The notes under the pieces are model-generated. The model did not search any database, was not told the origin of the DNA, and saw nothing but the letters and a program-made list of their open reading frames with translations. The position numbers and the translations under genes are program-made. A stretch of 64,000 nt of DNA from Chalara sp. BL73 (lineage: Eukaryota > Ascomycota > Leotiomycetes > Helotiales): contig CAKJVC010000124.1 of the NCBI GenBank assembly GCA_918026815.1, positions 620,001 to 684,000 of the forward strand, given 5' to 3'. Shown in pieces: positions 25,325 to 37,669 of the stretch. Each line of letters begins with the position of its first letter. Position 1 is the stretch's first letter.

Positions 25325-26122
25325 CTGTTGTTCAAGTCAGGCTAGACACAATGAAATTGGGCCTTGGCTCGTTCAGTACTGTTCTGTGTGATGATTCTAG
25401 ATTGATCTTGGGAACTGATTGATGCTACGAAGAGTGGCGAGGGACTGCAGGATAGCAAGAAATGATGATCTAGATCTTGACGTGGTGAGAAGATAAGGTT
25501 GAAGTCGAGAGGAACGGGGCGTTATTTGTTTAGTCTCGCTTCTTTCTGCAACTAAGCTCAGTCAAGAGCCAAAATTCAAGGTGAATGGTAATTTCTCTCT
25601 TGGCCAATTCTGAGTCATTCATCTAACGTCAAGGTAGACTGCTAAAATTCTCAAGGCAGCCTTGCCTGACGTGACCGCAGGTTTCCAAATCAGCAATCAG
25701 CAGCAGTGATATAGTGAATTCAATATTGTATTTCAGGTGCGGAGGTCTTCTGCTAATGTCACACTCATTAATAACTAGATCCTAAAATCAATATTTAGAA
25801 GAAACGGCAGAGATTGCTCTAGATGTCGTCTGGTGTCAGATGTTCCCAAGGCTGTGGACTATCTAGGATGGCCTTGAAAACTCAACATCCACTATGCGTC
25901 GGAAGTATGGGGGAGAGATGAGAACCGTATCACCTTGAAAGCAGTAAAAGCTTCATTTAATATGGAGAATGCTCTATTTCCACGCTCCTATGGGGTATGG
26001 AGAACTAAGACTATCTTGACGTCGTGTGTGAATGCTGGTCTACATTCCTTCGATGATGCTTATTCCACAAGCACAGAAGCTCAGAGAAACACCAGCCCAT
26101 TATCGAGAGATGTAATCTGAGC
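25325..26122. other. Intergenic region between paralogues B and C
   Basis: About 800 bp containing the promoter side of paralogue B. No supported gene. Confidence 0.5.
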
Positions 26123-26890
26123 TTAAGTCTCCTCCATGGCACCCTCGTCAGAATCAGCCTTACCAAAGACTGCTTCATCGTCGCTGCCTGGATCCTTGGC
26201 TTCAGACTTCTTCTCGGTGATAGGAGTTTTGACTGCTTCATTTAGGACACTTTTTAGCGCGGAATTAGATTTTACGTACCCGCGAAAGTCTCTTCAGTAG
26301 CTTCATCACCGTTAGCGTTCTGGCCTTTCTTTCCCTTTGTGGGCTTTGGGGTCTTCGGAGCGGCAGGCTTCTTGGCTGGAGCACCTGCCCAAATATTAGC
26401 TAATTTTTGGTGGTGTTGTGATGAAACATTACGCTTCTTAGCTACTTTGTTGGTCGAAGGAGTACCTGGGATTGCTGGATCGTTGGGACCAGCTGCATCG
26501 GAAGCCTTCTTGGGAGTTGCTGTACCATCGCCACCTTTCTTGCCTGCACCCGCACCAAAAGGAAGACCGTATTTCTTCTTCAAAGCGAGTACCTTATTGC
26601 CAACTGAGCGGTGGTTGCTGTAACCCAACTCAGTGGCTACCTTGACCGTGTCAACGGAGATTGCACCTGCGGTAGTATTTTGCAAGCATGCGATAAGAAA
26701 TTTAACGTCGGCAGCAGGCACTATTGATGTGTCAACAGGAGACGAAACACGTACGAGAGTGATAATAGAGAAGATGCAGCACGCACAGGGATGAGGAGTG
26801 GGGATCATGGGTTTGTAAACAGATCTATGACTTACTTCCTTCAATTGCTTCACCAGAGGCAGCAGTGCTTGGGTTCTCGTTATCAGACAT
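26123..26890 (-). CDS. Small Myb/SANT-like fungal protein (paralogue C)
   Basis: Exons 26890-26836, 26720-26280 and 26232-26123 give 201 residues. After a short acidic/Ser leader the domain reads PAADVKFLIACLQNTTAG, then ISVDTVKVATELGYSNHRSV, then NKVLALKKKYGLPFG. The intron before the domain differs in position from that of paralogues A, B, D and F. A basic Lys/Pro/Ala region (KKPAAPKTPKPTKGKKG) follows and an acidic tail ends the protein (DSDEGAMEET). The third exon is needed because the second exon frame otherwise stops two residues past its donor. Likely nuclear; function is unknown. Confidence 0.8.
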
Positions 26891-27546
26891 TCTGAGAGTT
26901 GTATGGCTTTTGCTGAAAGACTGATATTTACTAGAGTTTGTGAAAGTGTACGGATGTACGGTAATTTGATGTTGTGATGATAGTGTTGGGGTTATAAGGG
27001 GAAAAGAAAAGCGTGTTGTGAAAGTGTCAATATTATGTGGGTGGTGCCTTCTGCCTTATGAAAACAGCTTTTTAATTCACCTTGTAGAATTGCCTCCAGG
27101 CTTCTTTTTTACTCTGTTTGTGCTAACGCCTCATTTAGGCTCCAATATTGAACAGATAACTGGAAATTATACATAGAATTTTAGACCAATAACTCTAGCA
27201 GATGTATAGATTCTCAAGATTTAAGAATAGAAGTCTCAGCCATGGTTCCAACCATGCATTTGCAGTTTAGATTTAGAGCAATAGTAGTCACAAAGATGTC
27301 CCTGAAGCAGGTGTTCAAAGAATTTAGTCATTGACTCTAAAATCCGATGATGGAAACCTTTCCATACTAGTGCCACCCACGGATGTCAAAGCTAGAGAGA
27401 ATTGCGCCGCGAATCAATAATTCACCATTAACCATCATATTGACCAAATGCAATCATCGTCTGAGAATCGAGGAAGTATCATTTGAGAGGCTGGTCCGAA
27501 GAGAGGTAGACGCAAAGGAATGCTGCAAAGAGGTTGAACAATGGAG
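26891..27546. other. Intergenic region between paralogues C and D
   Basis: About 650 bp, A/T-rich in places; nothing recognised besides the presumed promoter of paralogue C. Confidence 0.5.
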
Positions 27547-28198
27547 CTAAACTTCAAAATCGTCCTTCGCCTCATAATACTCGAAACCACCATTGCCGAT
27601 AGTAGGGGCATCCTTCAGATTGACAGGAGCTCCTTGTATTTATGTCAGCAACTGTATTCCTTTAACCTACAAATACACTTACCACCATTGATCTCTTCAT
27701 CCTCGCCACCATTATCATCCTCATCCTCGTCCTCACCCCCCTCAAAGCCGCCATTAGTCTCCAGCTTGATGCCCTTCTTCCTTGGATTGAGGATCTTCGA
27801 AGGTTTGGTGACCTTGGAAGGCGTCTTGATTGTACCGGAGCCGAGGGTTTTCTTTGGAGGCTTGGCCTTTGCTGGTGACTTAACAGGACCGCTGCCACCC
27901 TCAACAGTCCAACCAATTGCCTTCTTTATCTGGCCTGTAATGGATGTCTCAAAATTATTGAACATTAAAAGGAGGACAGTCTCTACATACTAAACCGGGT
28001 CTTAGCACAGGTGGCATTGCTGTAGCCGCAGCGTTGGGCAACAGCATCCCAATCAACCTACATCATTTAGGACCATGAATGGATTGGAGACCTGTGTGAA
28101 CTTACTTCTGGTGCGTTCTTCATGTTACCAAGAATAGTCAAAAAAAACTGTGCCTCCTTGTCGGTAGCGGCACGTGGTACTTTTCCGTCTCCAGCCAT
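27547..28198 (-). CDS. Small Myb/SANT-like fungal protein (paralogue D)
   Basis: Exons 28198-28106, 28057-27991, 27934-27683 and 27632-27547 give 165 residues. The domain reads DKEAQFFLTILGNMKNAPE, then VDWDAVAQRCGYSNATCA, then KTRFSQIKKAIGW. The first intron (48 bp) is phase 0 directly before VDW. A Lys/Pro/Thr-rich basic segment (residues about 70-115) and a very acidic run of Glu/Asp (about 118-137) follow. The short last exon adds a conserved-looking end, GGFEYYEAKDDFEV. The alternation of basic and acidic stretches resembles small chromatin proteins. No function can be assigned. Confidence 0.8.
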
Positions 28199-31100
28199 TC
28201 TGAATCTGCCTTGTGAGCCAATAATGGAGAAGCAAGATAGCGAGACTTACTTGTCTCAAAAGTATTTTGCAAAAGACACTTGTTTGGAATGTTTTTAGAG
28301 ATGAGAGAAACTGGTAGGAAGATGCCGTAGTGTGTGCAAACAATGTTGTTGATGTTGAAAAGTCATGTGAATCTCGCCGAGAATTATTCTTTTATAGGGT
28401 GAACTATTGCCAAATTGGGACCTAAGTGGTCCCACACTGCTATCCTGAACTATGCTTTTACCTTTACTTCACTTTTAAAATGAACAGGCACTATTAGCGA
28501 CTATCACAACTTCACCCCTTGTGGTTTCAAGCACTCCAAACAAGACGCCGTAGAAACAGGAACCCGCCCAGATGCAAAATCAATTTTCCAATGTATAACG
28601 AGTAACAATATCCTAGACTATACGGTACGGCCACTTCAATTTAACGAGTTAACATCTCCTGATGTGAGTTACAGGTACTCACGTTAAGGCGGGCAGGCAG
28701 TTAGGAAGGAACGATGACATGACCACCAGTGTACGAGACTCTTGTGTTGCAGAATATTAGCCATAGCATGATAAAATTTCTCACCAGAACTATTCCCTGT
28801 CATCTCAACAGCTAACACTTCAGAAAGCCATATGGCCCTGCATAAGTAACCTGATATTGATGGGTATTCATAAGGTCTGTCTCCATCGAATATGGCATAG
28901 AGTAGTCGCGTAAAAACGAGGTGCTCTTAAAGGGTTATCGATTCATTGCATGGTTCATCCCATAGTTAGAGGGCAGTTACACGGATGGGCCGCAGTTATA
29001 GCATGAAAACAGCTTGAAAGAGGTGTGACGGGTAGGCTGAATGTAATATCTGGGGCGAATTCAATGACCTGATGAAGAGCACCAAACTGAAAAGGCTAAA
29101 GGAACAGACTTGGGAAATCTGTAAGGCTCGAGCTAGATGCAAACTATTCTAAATCATTAGTCGGAATCAAGTTATTCTACTCATTGGATTACACAAATTC
29201 TCCAGGTTCAAAGCAAAGCCATAGGTAATAAGGGAAGATTAGGTTCTTTGCTGAATAACATATTGACAATTTTATGCCTTCCGTTCTCATCCAGGTAGGG
29301 ACCATCAATATTCATTCTCAGCTTCTAGCCTCGGCCAATATATTGTTTAAAGTTATGAGATTCTGGACTCCAATTACATCTCATGCCCTATCCGAATCTC
29401 TGTCACATTTCTATATTATAGCAGTATCAAGTGCATGCCAAGACTACTTGTGCGCTGACTATTGCAAAAACATAATTCTTGTGATGAATGACCAAGGAAA
29501 AACAGCCTAGCTTCCCAAACAACTCAGCACATCCAGTCCTTGTTGGTCGTGTATTGCTTCGAGCAAAGCACTTAATATGATAATTAAAAAATGGGCCAAA
29601 GACACGTCTGGCATTAGCTTAAACTTGAATTCTTGATGTATATGAAATCTTCCGGTAAACCCCAACCTCTACAACATGTATACTCTTGTGCGTGCTGCTT
29701 CCCAATTTCAGTACGCCCCGTAAATACTAATGAAACCTTGCAACGCAAGGCCGCCAGGTCAAACATGGTATGCGCCGTTTCCATGATTTGCAGATGTATG
29801 TCCCCAAGAGATCATGCAGACAGGGAGAAAATTCGTGGATAGAAAGTTCTGCCTCATTCCAGTGGAAGCCTTGGGCCGACATTTCGTTTCTCAAAGGGTT
29901 ACTCTAACTGCATCGCGCTTCTTTGGCTTTTTGTTTCTGCTGGATACGGTACTTATTGTCTTTTCCCTCCGCCTCCACTAACGAGGTCGAGGACCTTGCC
30001 TGAAGGCACCCCCGTCTCTGAATTTTCCAATCTAGATCCCTAATCCATCTTTCTGATTGAAACTCTCAACAACTCCTCCAGAAACAGATTTGAAGTTCCG
30101 CAACTTGATGGCTTCTTTTTTTGCGGCCCCATTTCGCTGCTTCTGAAGGAGGAACAGCCCAGATTCGAGAGATGAAGGACGAGATGGGGAATGCAACAGA
30201 CGCTGAGAGAGACGCATGGCCGCTACTTTGGTATTCGTACCTTCCGAATGGTAATGTTGGATAAATCCCCATTGGGAGAATAGAGTTCTTCGTCTACTTT
30301 GGAAGGATGAAGTCTATTGTCGTGAACGACTTTCTGAACATGCTCTCCAGAAGTGGATGCTTGTTACAAATTCCGGATCAGCAGGAGTTCTCCAAGCAAT
30401 CCTTCGTATCGCCAGAAAGGCTATGCTTATAGCTTAACATCGAGACTGTAGCGCTACATACATCCCAGACAGCTCATACGAGATACAGCGTGACAGGGGC
30501 GAATGGGTAGAAAACAGAATCTCAAGGGTGCGAAAATTTGCTGGTATCCTTTCTACAACGCTATGATTGCTATTAAAAGTGCGTGTTCCCATGGGAAGGG
30601 CAGCTTGCTATGCCAAGATGAGATTTAAGGTTAATTTAGGTTGCTATGCTGAGACTTTGGGCCTCCATTCGTAGGGAGACACGAATCTAGCCTGCTGAAA
30701 CTCGATCCATGGTAGAAGCATCTAGGATGCCCAACACTGACAGTCTTTCCGACGCGTGAACAGAACTTTGGGGGCCAAGGCCAAATCTACAATGTGCTAC
30801 ATAAACAACCTTGAAAATGTTCCATGCAACTAATACATAATCTTCCCCAGTGCATCAGTCGCTAGGAGGGCGATCCCGGTAGTTTGTGGTTTGCTCACGC
30901 AACCGTAATGGGCATCCATTTGCAAGATCATATTGGACTTCACGGACGGTATAGTATGCGTGAGTGATCGAGATGCCGAGTAGACCTCAATGATACTGCG
31001 CATGGAGTGGCTGCTTTTCGATTTTATCTAGTTAAAATGGCGTGGTTGATTTAGGGACTTTTGACGACTTTTTGAGCCTAACATATTACGAGTTTGGCTA

Positions 31101-31295
31101 TCCACTGCCATTGTGTCCAGCGACTTATCTGAAATAGTCAAATGGTGGTCCTGATAGGCGTTTTCCCAGGATGATGGTGGCAACCAGTCCTTCCTTGATC
31201 GTAGAAAGCGAAGTCTTGGGGGATAACGTTCAAGTGTTGGTAGTTGCAAGTGTTGAAGGGTCTCCTTCACTGTTCCATTGATACTTCATTCGTCC
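28199..31295. other. 3.1-kb gene-poor region
   Basis: Only short frames. A minus-strand stretch around 29920-30270 has a few lysine-rich frames (for example 30032-30217) that could be a decayed gene piece, but I could not connect it to a family. No RNA gene was recognised. Confidence 0.45.
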
Positions 31296-31981
31296 TTATG
31301 TTTGCCTCAGAGCCTCTTCCGCCACTCTCGCATCCTCACTTAGCACCGCTCCCTCTTGCTGTAATAAACCCCCTGCATTCTCCAAATCTCTTACTACCTT
31401 TTCCAAGCCACCTAATAGAGCTTCTATTTCACGTTGTTGGTCTGTCAGTTTGCCTGCGAGCGCAGCATTCTGACTTTGTACTGTCTGTAATTTGGCATTG
31501 AGTTGGCCTTGCTGCTGCACCCTGAGGGGGTCCGTATGCGCTCGAATTATCGTTTCGACAGGCAATGTGTGGGGAGGAATCGGCGGGCTATCTTTGTCTG
31601 ATGCGCGCGCTTTGCGGGTTTTAGCAGAGGCGATTAGAGATTCGAGGGTGTTCAAAGAGGCTACAACGGAACGTTCTGCAAGGATAGTCTGGAACTCGTC
31701 CTATGAACCCATTAGAACTGTTGGCAGCTTAAAATAATTGAGGGGCATACGGAGGCAAAGTCGCTCAAGCGCTGCACAAAATTCGCATGGAGAGATTTCA
31801 ACGATTCCGGGGCCGAGGTGGCGATCGAGGGGAAGCAGGCGGCGAACGACTCATATGTTATCGAGCGAAGCGTATTGGAGAGAGCATTTGCGTAAAGAGT
31901 CTGAAAAGCTGCTGCGCGGGGCCCAGGAGTAAGAGCTGTGGGTGCTGATGGAGGGGGGCTGGGGCTTGGAGCTGATGACAT
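31296..31981 (-). CDS. Kinetochore protein Nnf1-like (MIND/Mis12 complex)
   Basis: Exons 31981-31751 and 31700-31296 give 211 residues. Nnf1 is a helical subunit of the four-protein MIND (Mis12) complex that bridges centromeric chromatin and the Ndc80 microtubule binder. The Pro/Ser-rich start leads to PGPRAAAFQTLYANALSNTL and the ITYESFAACFPSIA block typical of Nnf1. After the 50-bp intron comes DEFQTILAERSVVASLNTLE, again characteristic, followed by a long coiled coil (residues about 135-205). The gene is divergent from the Zn2Cys6 gene starting at 32309, with about 330 bp between the start codons. Identity rests on recalled family motifs and gene size. Confidence 0.75.
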
Positions 31982-32308
31982 ATTATCTTAAAATCTTTTA
32001 TAACCCCAGAAGCGCAAACAGAGACGTATGAGACCGTGTGGTTTTGGTGTTGCTATGATATTGTGGACGAGGTAGAGATGTTGACGCGACTGACGCGACG
32101 AAATCAGTCCAAGGCAGATTGCACGTGATTTTGACATTATCAATCCTAGTCTTTTAACGTCAATCTTCTGGAACTTCATCAATCCGCCATCAGGTTTAAC
32201 ACCGCCAATATATCTCGCGCATGAACTTGCGATTACGCAAAGCTAAAAGAAAGAAAGAAAGCCTTTCAAATCCTATAACGCTTGTGAGAAGATCGGTTTA
32301 CACTAGTT

Positions 32309-33487
32309 ATGGACGCCCAACCTATTAATGAGCTCGAGGGCACAACTGTAAAGGGAAAAAATAGAAGTGCGACTTCTGCCTGTGATAGATGCCATGGATT
32401 CAAGCTGCGCTGCGATCGTAAGCCATCTTCCGACATTCTTGTGTCATGCAGACGTTGTGAAAAAGCAAAAATCATGTGTGTAACAACACCACGTCGGAGA
32501 ACTGGAAGGCCGCGCGCCGTGAAAAGTACTGGAGATGATCTGAGATTGATATCCGGCGGTCGCGTCAGCGTTCTAGTTGAGGAAAAAGAATTCATGGTCT
32601 CTGAGACTGCAACTCGAAAAGACAGCAGAAAATCTGAACCAGTCGGAAGTCCTGTGAATTATCAGGGCTCGAAGCAGAAAAAAATCAACTATAGTGACAT
32701 TCTTTCTGAGGAAGAAAGTTTTGAGAACTCTCTGACGGAACTACAGCTTGAGATTCGAGCGCATGAACACCTAACTCAGGTACAAAAGCCTAGTACCAGC
32801 TTTGATCAGAATTATACACTCTGCATGCAAAAGCTCTCATCACTGACGTCGGATCTCATATTAAATCTCAATAATATTAGTAGAACTACACTGCGTAGTT
32901 ATGCTCATATGCTTGATATAGAGTCAAAAACGCGACTACGCAACGCATTTGTTGTCCTTGATCCCACTGAGAATGAACAAGATACAATTGCAGAAGCATT
33001 TCTATCCTGCCAGAGGTTTCTGGAGGTTTTCAAAGAGCTCGAGGCTCTTTATTCCACGCCTCGATCAAAAGCAAAACTGACAGATGGGTCTCATGCTTCC
33101 AAAGATTTTAAAGTAATGGAACCGCCTGTCCTACTTATGATACTCGCTTGCTATTCATCCATGGTTCGATACTGCGAGTTGCTCTTCTCCCTCATACACA
33201 AATCTTTGCTTGTACCGAACTATACAGAAAGAGCCATGGAGACGTTTCATCGAGTTATTGAAGTAGACACATTAAGCAGGACTCTCTGGAGAATGTTGAC
33301 ACATTTCGAATTGCGCCTGCTCGTCATGGGTCGTAGTAGTGGCAATGAGTCATTATTTGGGTATGCTATGCCAGAATTAGGAAGAAGAAAACCAGAAAGC
33401 ACACGGGATAGATCAGATAAATCTCTTGGCCATGTTATAGAGATGATTGCAAAAATTCTTCATGGCTTGGACATCCGAATGACTTAA
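32309..33487 (+). CDS. Zn2Cys6 transcription factor, intronless
   Basis: A single exon of 392 residues. A zinc cluster starts at Cys25 (ACDRCHGFKLRC, then CRRCEKAKIMC; spacing CX2CX6CX11CX2CX6C, Cys25-Cys57) followed by basic RRRTGRPR. This AflR-like spacing, the absence of introns and the short length suggest a pathway-specific regulator of the type often found with secondary-metabolite genes, although none is visible in the window. The middle region (residues about 170-380) is helical with no obvious fungal_trans domain. Target genes are unknown. Confidence 0.8.
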   Translation: MDAQPINELEGTTVKGKNRSATSACDRCHGFKLRCDRKPSSDILVSCRRCEKAKIMCVTTPRRRTGRPRAVKSTGDDLRLISGGRVSVLVEEKEFMVSETATRKDSRKSEPVGSPVNYQGSKQKKINYSDILSEEESFENSLTELQLEIRAHEHLTQVQKPSTSFDQNYTLCMQKLSSLTSDLILNLNNISRTTLRSYAHMLDIESKTRLRNAFVVLDPTENEQDTIAEAFLSCQRFLEVFKELEALYSTPRSKAKLTDGSHASKDFKVMEPPVLLMILACYSSMVRYCELLFSLIHKSLLVPNYTERAMETFHRVIEVDTLSRTLWRMLTHFELRLLVMGRSSGNESLFGYAMPELGRRKPESTRDRSDKSLGHVIEMIAKILHGLDIRMT

Positions 33488-33690
33488 GCAGGAAAGGCTA
33501 TTCTATGTTCTCCATTCCATCTATCAACAACATTCCCTGTGTCAAAGAACTGGCATTCATTACAGAGTGCCCCACCACAACAATAACGCCCCTGAAGTTG
33601 GACTCCTCCCAGCATTGGACGAAGCCGAGTAGCTTCAATGTTTGAATCCTGATGGGTGGTCGTATGACCATCGCAAACCACGCCCTGGCG
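33484..33690 (-). CDS. Possible small Cys-containing protein, C-terminal exon only
   Basis: A minus-strand frame runs from an acceptor-like TATAG at about 33691 to a stop at 33484, overlapping the last bases of the Zn2Cys6 gene tail-to-tail. It reads RQGVVCDGHTTTHQDSN, then RLRPMLGGVQLQGRYCCGG, then NVVDRWNGEHRIAFPA, which looks protein-like rather than random. I could not place the 5' exon: an ATG near 33807 would need a different phase. I do not recognise the family. Treat as a tentative partial gene. Confidence 0.35.
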   Translation of the reverse strand, partial: RQGVVCDGHTTTHQDSNIEATRLRPMLGGVQLQGRYCCGGALCNECQFFDTGNVVDRWNGEHRIAFPA

Positions 33691-35368
33691 CTATATCAAT
33701 AAATAAACATATATCGTGGATGTCTTGGAGTCGATTCGTCAACGCCTTCTCGTACACTAGGTCTCTAGAATTGATTGATGTTTCTTCATCCCTGTGTCTT
33801 CAGAATACTGTACTGCAGCGAAAAAATATTACAACAAGCAAAGCCACCTTGGTTTGAGGCTACCAGTGGTCACATTAACAATACTCAGCACATTCTTGCC
33901 TTACTTACGATGAACTTATGAATTCCAAAGGTTACAATGTACAACCATATAGAATGGTTGGGGCGATATCAAGTCAATACCAGAGGAGTGGCCAGACCTC
34001 CTTGTATATTGCGTTGCTACAGGGTAATTATTGAGGTGAGCTTGTCATCCAACAGCGGTTCATACACTTTTTACATGTGGTCACACAATTGCTGTAAAGA
34101 AGGTCATTCCCAAAAGATGGTGAGGGCCTTGATGTTTCTCACTCAAAATATTATTCAAAGACTCCAAAGAAGGTTTTGCCAGATTTATAATCTTCTAGTT
34201 TTACAGATATCATGACCTTAAAAATTCTCTGGTAGCCATTTTTCATAGCATTCAAAGGATTCTCATATTTGCTGACTTCAAATATCCAGCAGCCCAAAAT
34301 CCGTGTCTGATAGTCAAAACCCTACAGACATTTCCCTCTAAGCTTGGCCGTCTGTCATGATTTCCAGGAGTTTGTGGTCAACATTATACAATAGAGGGAG
34401 GTTTTTGTGATGGATAGAGCGACTACGAGGAGGCTTGTTTTATGACAGTACTAGGAAACCTATCCGAGAAGCCTTCAGCTAAAAGTTGTCCAATGATTTA
34501 ACAAAATCAAGAAGTGAGAGGAACTACCACTGATTCTTGTATTTTGAGCTCTTGCTCTGAAGGTGGCGTTATCATGTTGGTATTATTCTGCGTTAGGATT
34601 AGATGCAGGGTTGGGCTAACAACTGTATGATGGAGCGCCTACAACCGCCCATTATATAATGGGCTCGCCAGCCAAAGAGAAGAGAAGCAGCGGTTATTGT
34701 GTTATGCGAGGGAATTCTAGTCCATTAGTACTCTTGAATACCAAGGATATACCTCCTTACAAAAAAGGAACCTGAGATATTGAGATGCGTGCAAGTTGAT
34801 AACCTTTCGACTATACCCTTATTTTCATAATATGCTAGATGGGACAACTTTCAAGAGAGGAATGTCTTTTGACAAGTAGATGTTGGTAAGAACAAAAAGC
34901 GCTATATTCACTAGACCAGGTTCAAGGAACTGGACAGAACTCATGGTTAATAAAAATTAACCAAAAAAAGTTTTATAGTGCTTCGGTTATATTTTGACAT
35001 TATCGTGTGTCTTGGTTAAATAGTAACCTTGCTTATATGTACGAAAATACGAATAATTGTGAAATAAATGTATTAAAAAAAAGAGCTATGATTGCAATAA
35101 CCTTTAATGCCGTAATGGGCACTATAGCGACCGACCATTAGAAGTTTCGTGGCATTCAGTCCAGTGCAGAAAACCATGCATATAATGTCCGAAAAAAATC
35201 GCAACGCTACCATGATATAAACAGAATCAGTCTATGTCATCCACGCCATTCTCCCAGGACAGAGAGTATATCCTCAGCCGAAGAGAAACTCAGATGTCCT
35301 CATATATGCGCCTAGTATCAAGAGAAAATAGGTTAAGGTGAAAGAGTCAGGCGTCCTCGTTATAGAGA
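33691..35368. other. 1.7-kb A/T-rich intergenic region
   Basis: Short frames only; particularly A/T-rich around 34950-35110. It includes the 3' flank of the minus-strand gene ending at 35369. Nothing else was recognised. Confidence 0.5.
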
Positions 35369-36132
35369 CTATGGAATATTAGCATACGTCAGACTCGGGA
35401 TGGTAGTAGGGATATACTCGTCTTGATCAAGCTCGATGGGGCTACCCGCGTGGCCGTTTGCCTCAATCTTAAACTGGGTGACTTCCTCACGATGCTCATC
35501 CTTCTTGGGACGCTTAGAAGATGTTGAGATCTTGTCGTCATCATCAACACCGTTTCCAGGCTCTGCGGCACTCTTGAAACGCTTCTTTTGGGTCGCCTTT
35601 ACCTTGGTGGTACTTCTTGCGGCCGTTGGCTGGGTATCGCCATTTCCGTTGGCCCTTGCACCTGCACTATCAGCTCCACTGTTTGAGATGCAAGTCAGTT
35701 AATGAGCTCAAGCCAATCTGTTATTGCTGGATGTGAAGATTGAAGGACTCTCTATGACTGCGGCTGTGAGACTGGGGTGCTTGTGTTTATGTTTACGCAT
35801 CTTAAACTCCATGGATATGATCGACTTACTTGCTGTCTCTTCCACCATTAGCACGGCTCTCCTTGCGGAGCTTTTGGAAATGTTGACTAAGATCAGAGTC
35901 AGCTGAGCTATGTTAAGTCTGCAAAGCTCTTCTCTTATGGTAGGAGAGACAGCTTAGGCTAAGATTGCGGTAAAATTTACCGGCATGCCTCATTGCTGAA
36001 ATTGTAACCTTGGGCAGTCATCTTCGCTGAAATGACATCCCACTTCACTCCTTTTAGGGCACCATCTTCAGCAAGAAGCAGAGCAAGAAGCAGATCGCGG
36101 TCGGACTTATCGTTCCATGGAGTCGGGGCCAT
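35369..36132 (-). CDS. Small Myb/SANT-like fungal protein (paralogue E)
   Basis: Exons 36132-35981, 35886-35830 and 35678-35369 give 172 residues. The N-terminal domain reads WNDKSDRDLLLALLLAEDG, then VKWDVISAKMTAQGYNFS, then EACRQHFQKLRKES, the same plan as the other small proteins in the window. Its introns interrupt the third helix (phase 2, inside the Arg codon before QHF) and lie just after the domain, not before VKW. The remainder is basic then acidic: a TTKVKATQKKRFKS patch and KRPKKDEH suggest nuclear import. It is divergent from paralogue F. No function can be assigned. Confidence 0.8.
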
Positions 36133-37669
36133 GTTGATGATTTATTTAGCTAGTAGACGAATATATCTTTTGATTAATTAAAATCAAGTTTCTTTTTGTG
36201 AATGTTGAATGTTTGTGTAAAAATGCAAAGAAAAGATAGACTGGAGATTGGAAGCAATGTTATTGGATTTAAGGGCAAGGACTAGCCGACTGTTCAGCCT
36301 CACAATTAGTGAATAGTCAACCAGGACAAAATGATTCACGGGTTTCCGGCCTCAGACTACAGACCTAAGCTGGCGGAATATTATTTACAGCACCAACTTA
36401 GAAAGACGTTGCATTATAACGTCGGAGGTTGCCATTGCCACATTATGGCGGCAACAGACGTGGGCAGAGCCGATCTTGCCACCATCTTGCTAAAGGAAGA
36501 AGTTATGTACGTACCCACCCTCAATGATTGTGAGTCATTCGATCTAGTTCAAGTAAAGTTACACAAAAACCCCAACCACCCGAATTTTTTAGTCGGGTAT
36601 GTTCCTGACAAGCCAAGCGCCCCTGCGGCCGCTGCCGAGGATAGGCGAATGGATTGACGAAGGGGAGCTGTGCGCAAAAGAAGAAAGATAGGCTAATTAT
36701 TTAGAAGGTTGAGAAGCGTGGATAGCGCTTGATATCGTGATGATTTACAATGCAATGGACATGTATACAATTAAACGCTCAATTCTCTCATTCTCGGTGA
36801 GTCTCGTGATCAAGACTGTCGTGATATCGTCTCACTTACCTGTATCCCTGCTAGTTTCATGCAAGCACTCTACGCGCAACGCGACAAGTAAAGGCAGAGA
36901 AGGCTGGGGGGTGGGAAGGATAGATCCATCTGGCAGAAGAACCAGCCAGGAAAAGGCAAAGACAAAGGCTCCACCAATGGATTGGCAGCCAAGGCGGACA
37001 AAGCAAACAATTCCTGCCTCATCTTTGTTGCTGTCACTCCTCACTATTGCCTGGATCAATAATGAGTCCAGGCAACCAACAACTTTCGTCATTTCTTGCT
37101 GCATCTTCCAGCGCAGACCTTCAGGATCCTTCCCCGTCCTCCGAGCACTAAGAAGCAGATCAAGCCATTGGGCCAATCAACCCTTGAGGCCGTGCCGCCA
37201 ATCTGCAGGATACAGTTCTTTCCCAGCTCTAAAAGGACCAGCCGTTCCCGCAAACTGGCAGTGCAGAGCAAAGAAGTCTTTGTGACTCAACAAGCGCATT
37301 TCCTTGTGTATAGTTCACATTTTTTCCTTTACAATGCACGCTGGCCCAGCCATTCTCAAAGCAAGTGCCGTGAAGCAGAATGTTATTTCTACCTCTCTCT
37401 CTCACCGATCCTCACATTCCTCTCCCCTTAATTGCACACCGCCTATTGGGAATGCGTTGGGATTGCTGTGCGATTCTGCTCTTTTCCAAGATCGTGCAAC
37501 ATCCGGAGCACTTCTCTACCCAACTTGGTAATTGTGCCAAGAATTCATAAAGTACATCTTTCAGCCTCGACGCGTCTCCCTCAAGAGATATCGAGCAATC
37601 TCATCTTTCCTCTCTGCTCTCTTGTTTCATTTCGCTACTGAAGCTGGCGAGCCTCCGCAGGATTAAACA
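36133..37669. other. Divergent intergenic region between paralogues E and F
   Basis: About 1.5 kb. A 108-codon ATG-led frame at 36331-36657 (plus) has no recognisable domain; it could be a small gene but support is weak. Frames at 36737-37285 and neighbours look accidental. The last 350 bp before 37670 are C/T-rich, as is common in fungal promoters and leaders. Confidence 0.45.

Noticed and set aside
36331..36657. 108-codon plus-strand ORF upstream of paralogue F
   Set aside because: ATG-led but with no recognisable domain or splice context; kept only as a remark in the intergenic entry.
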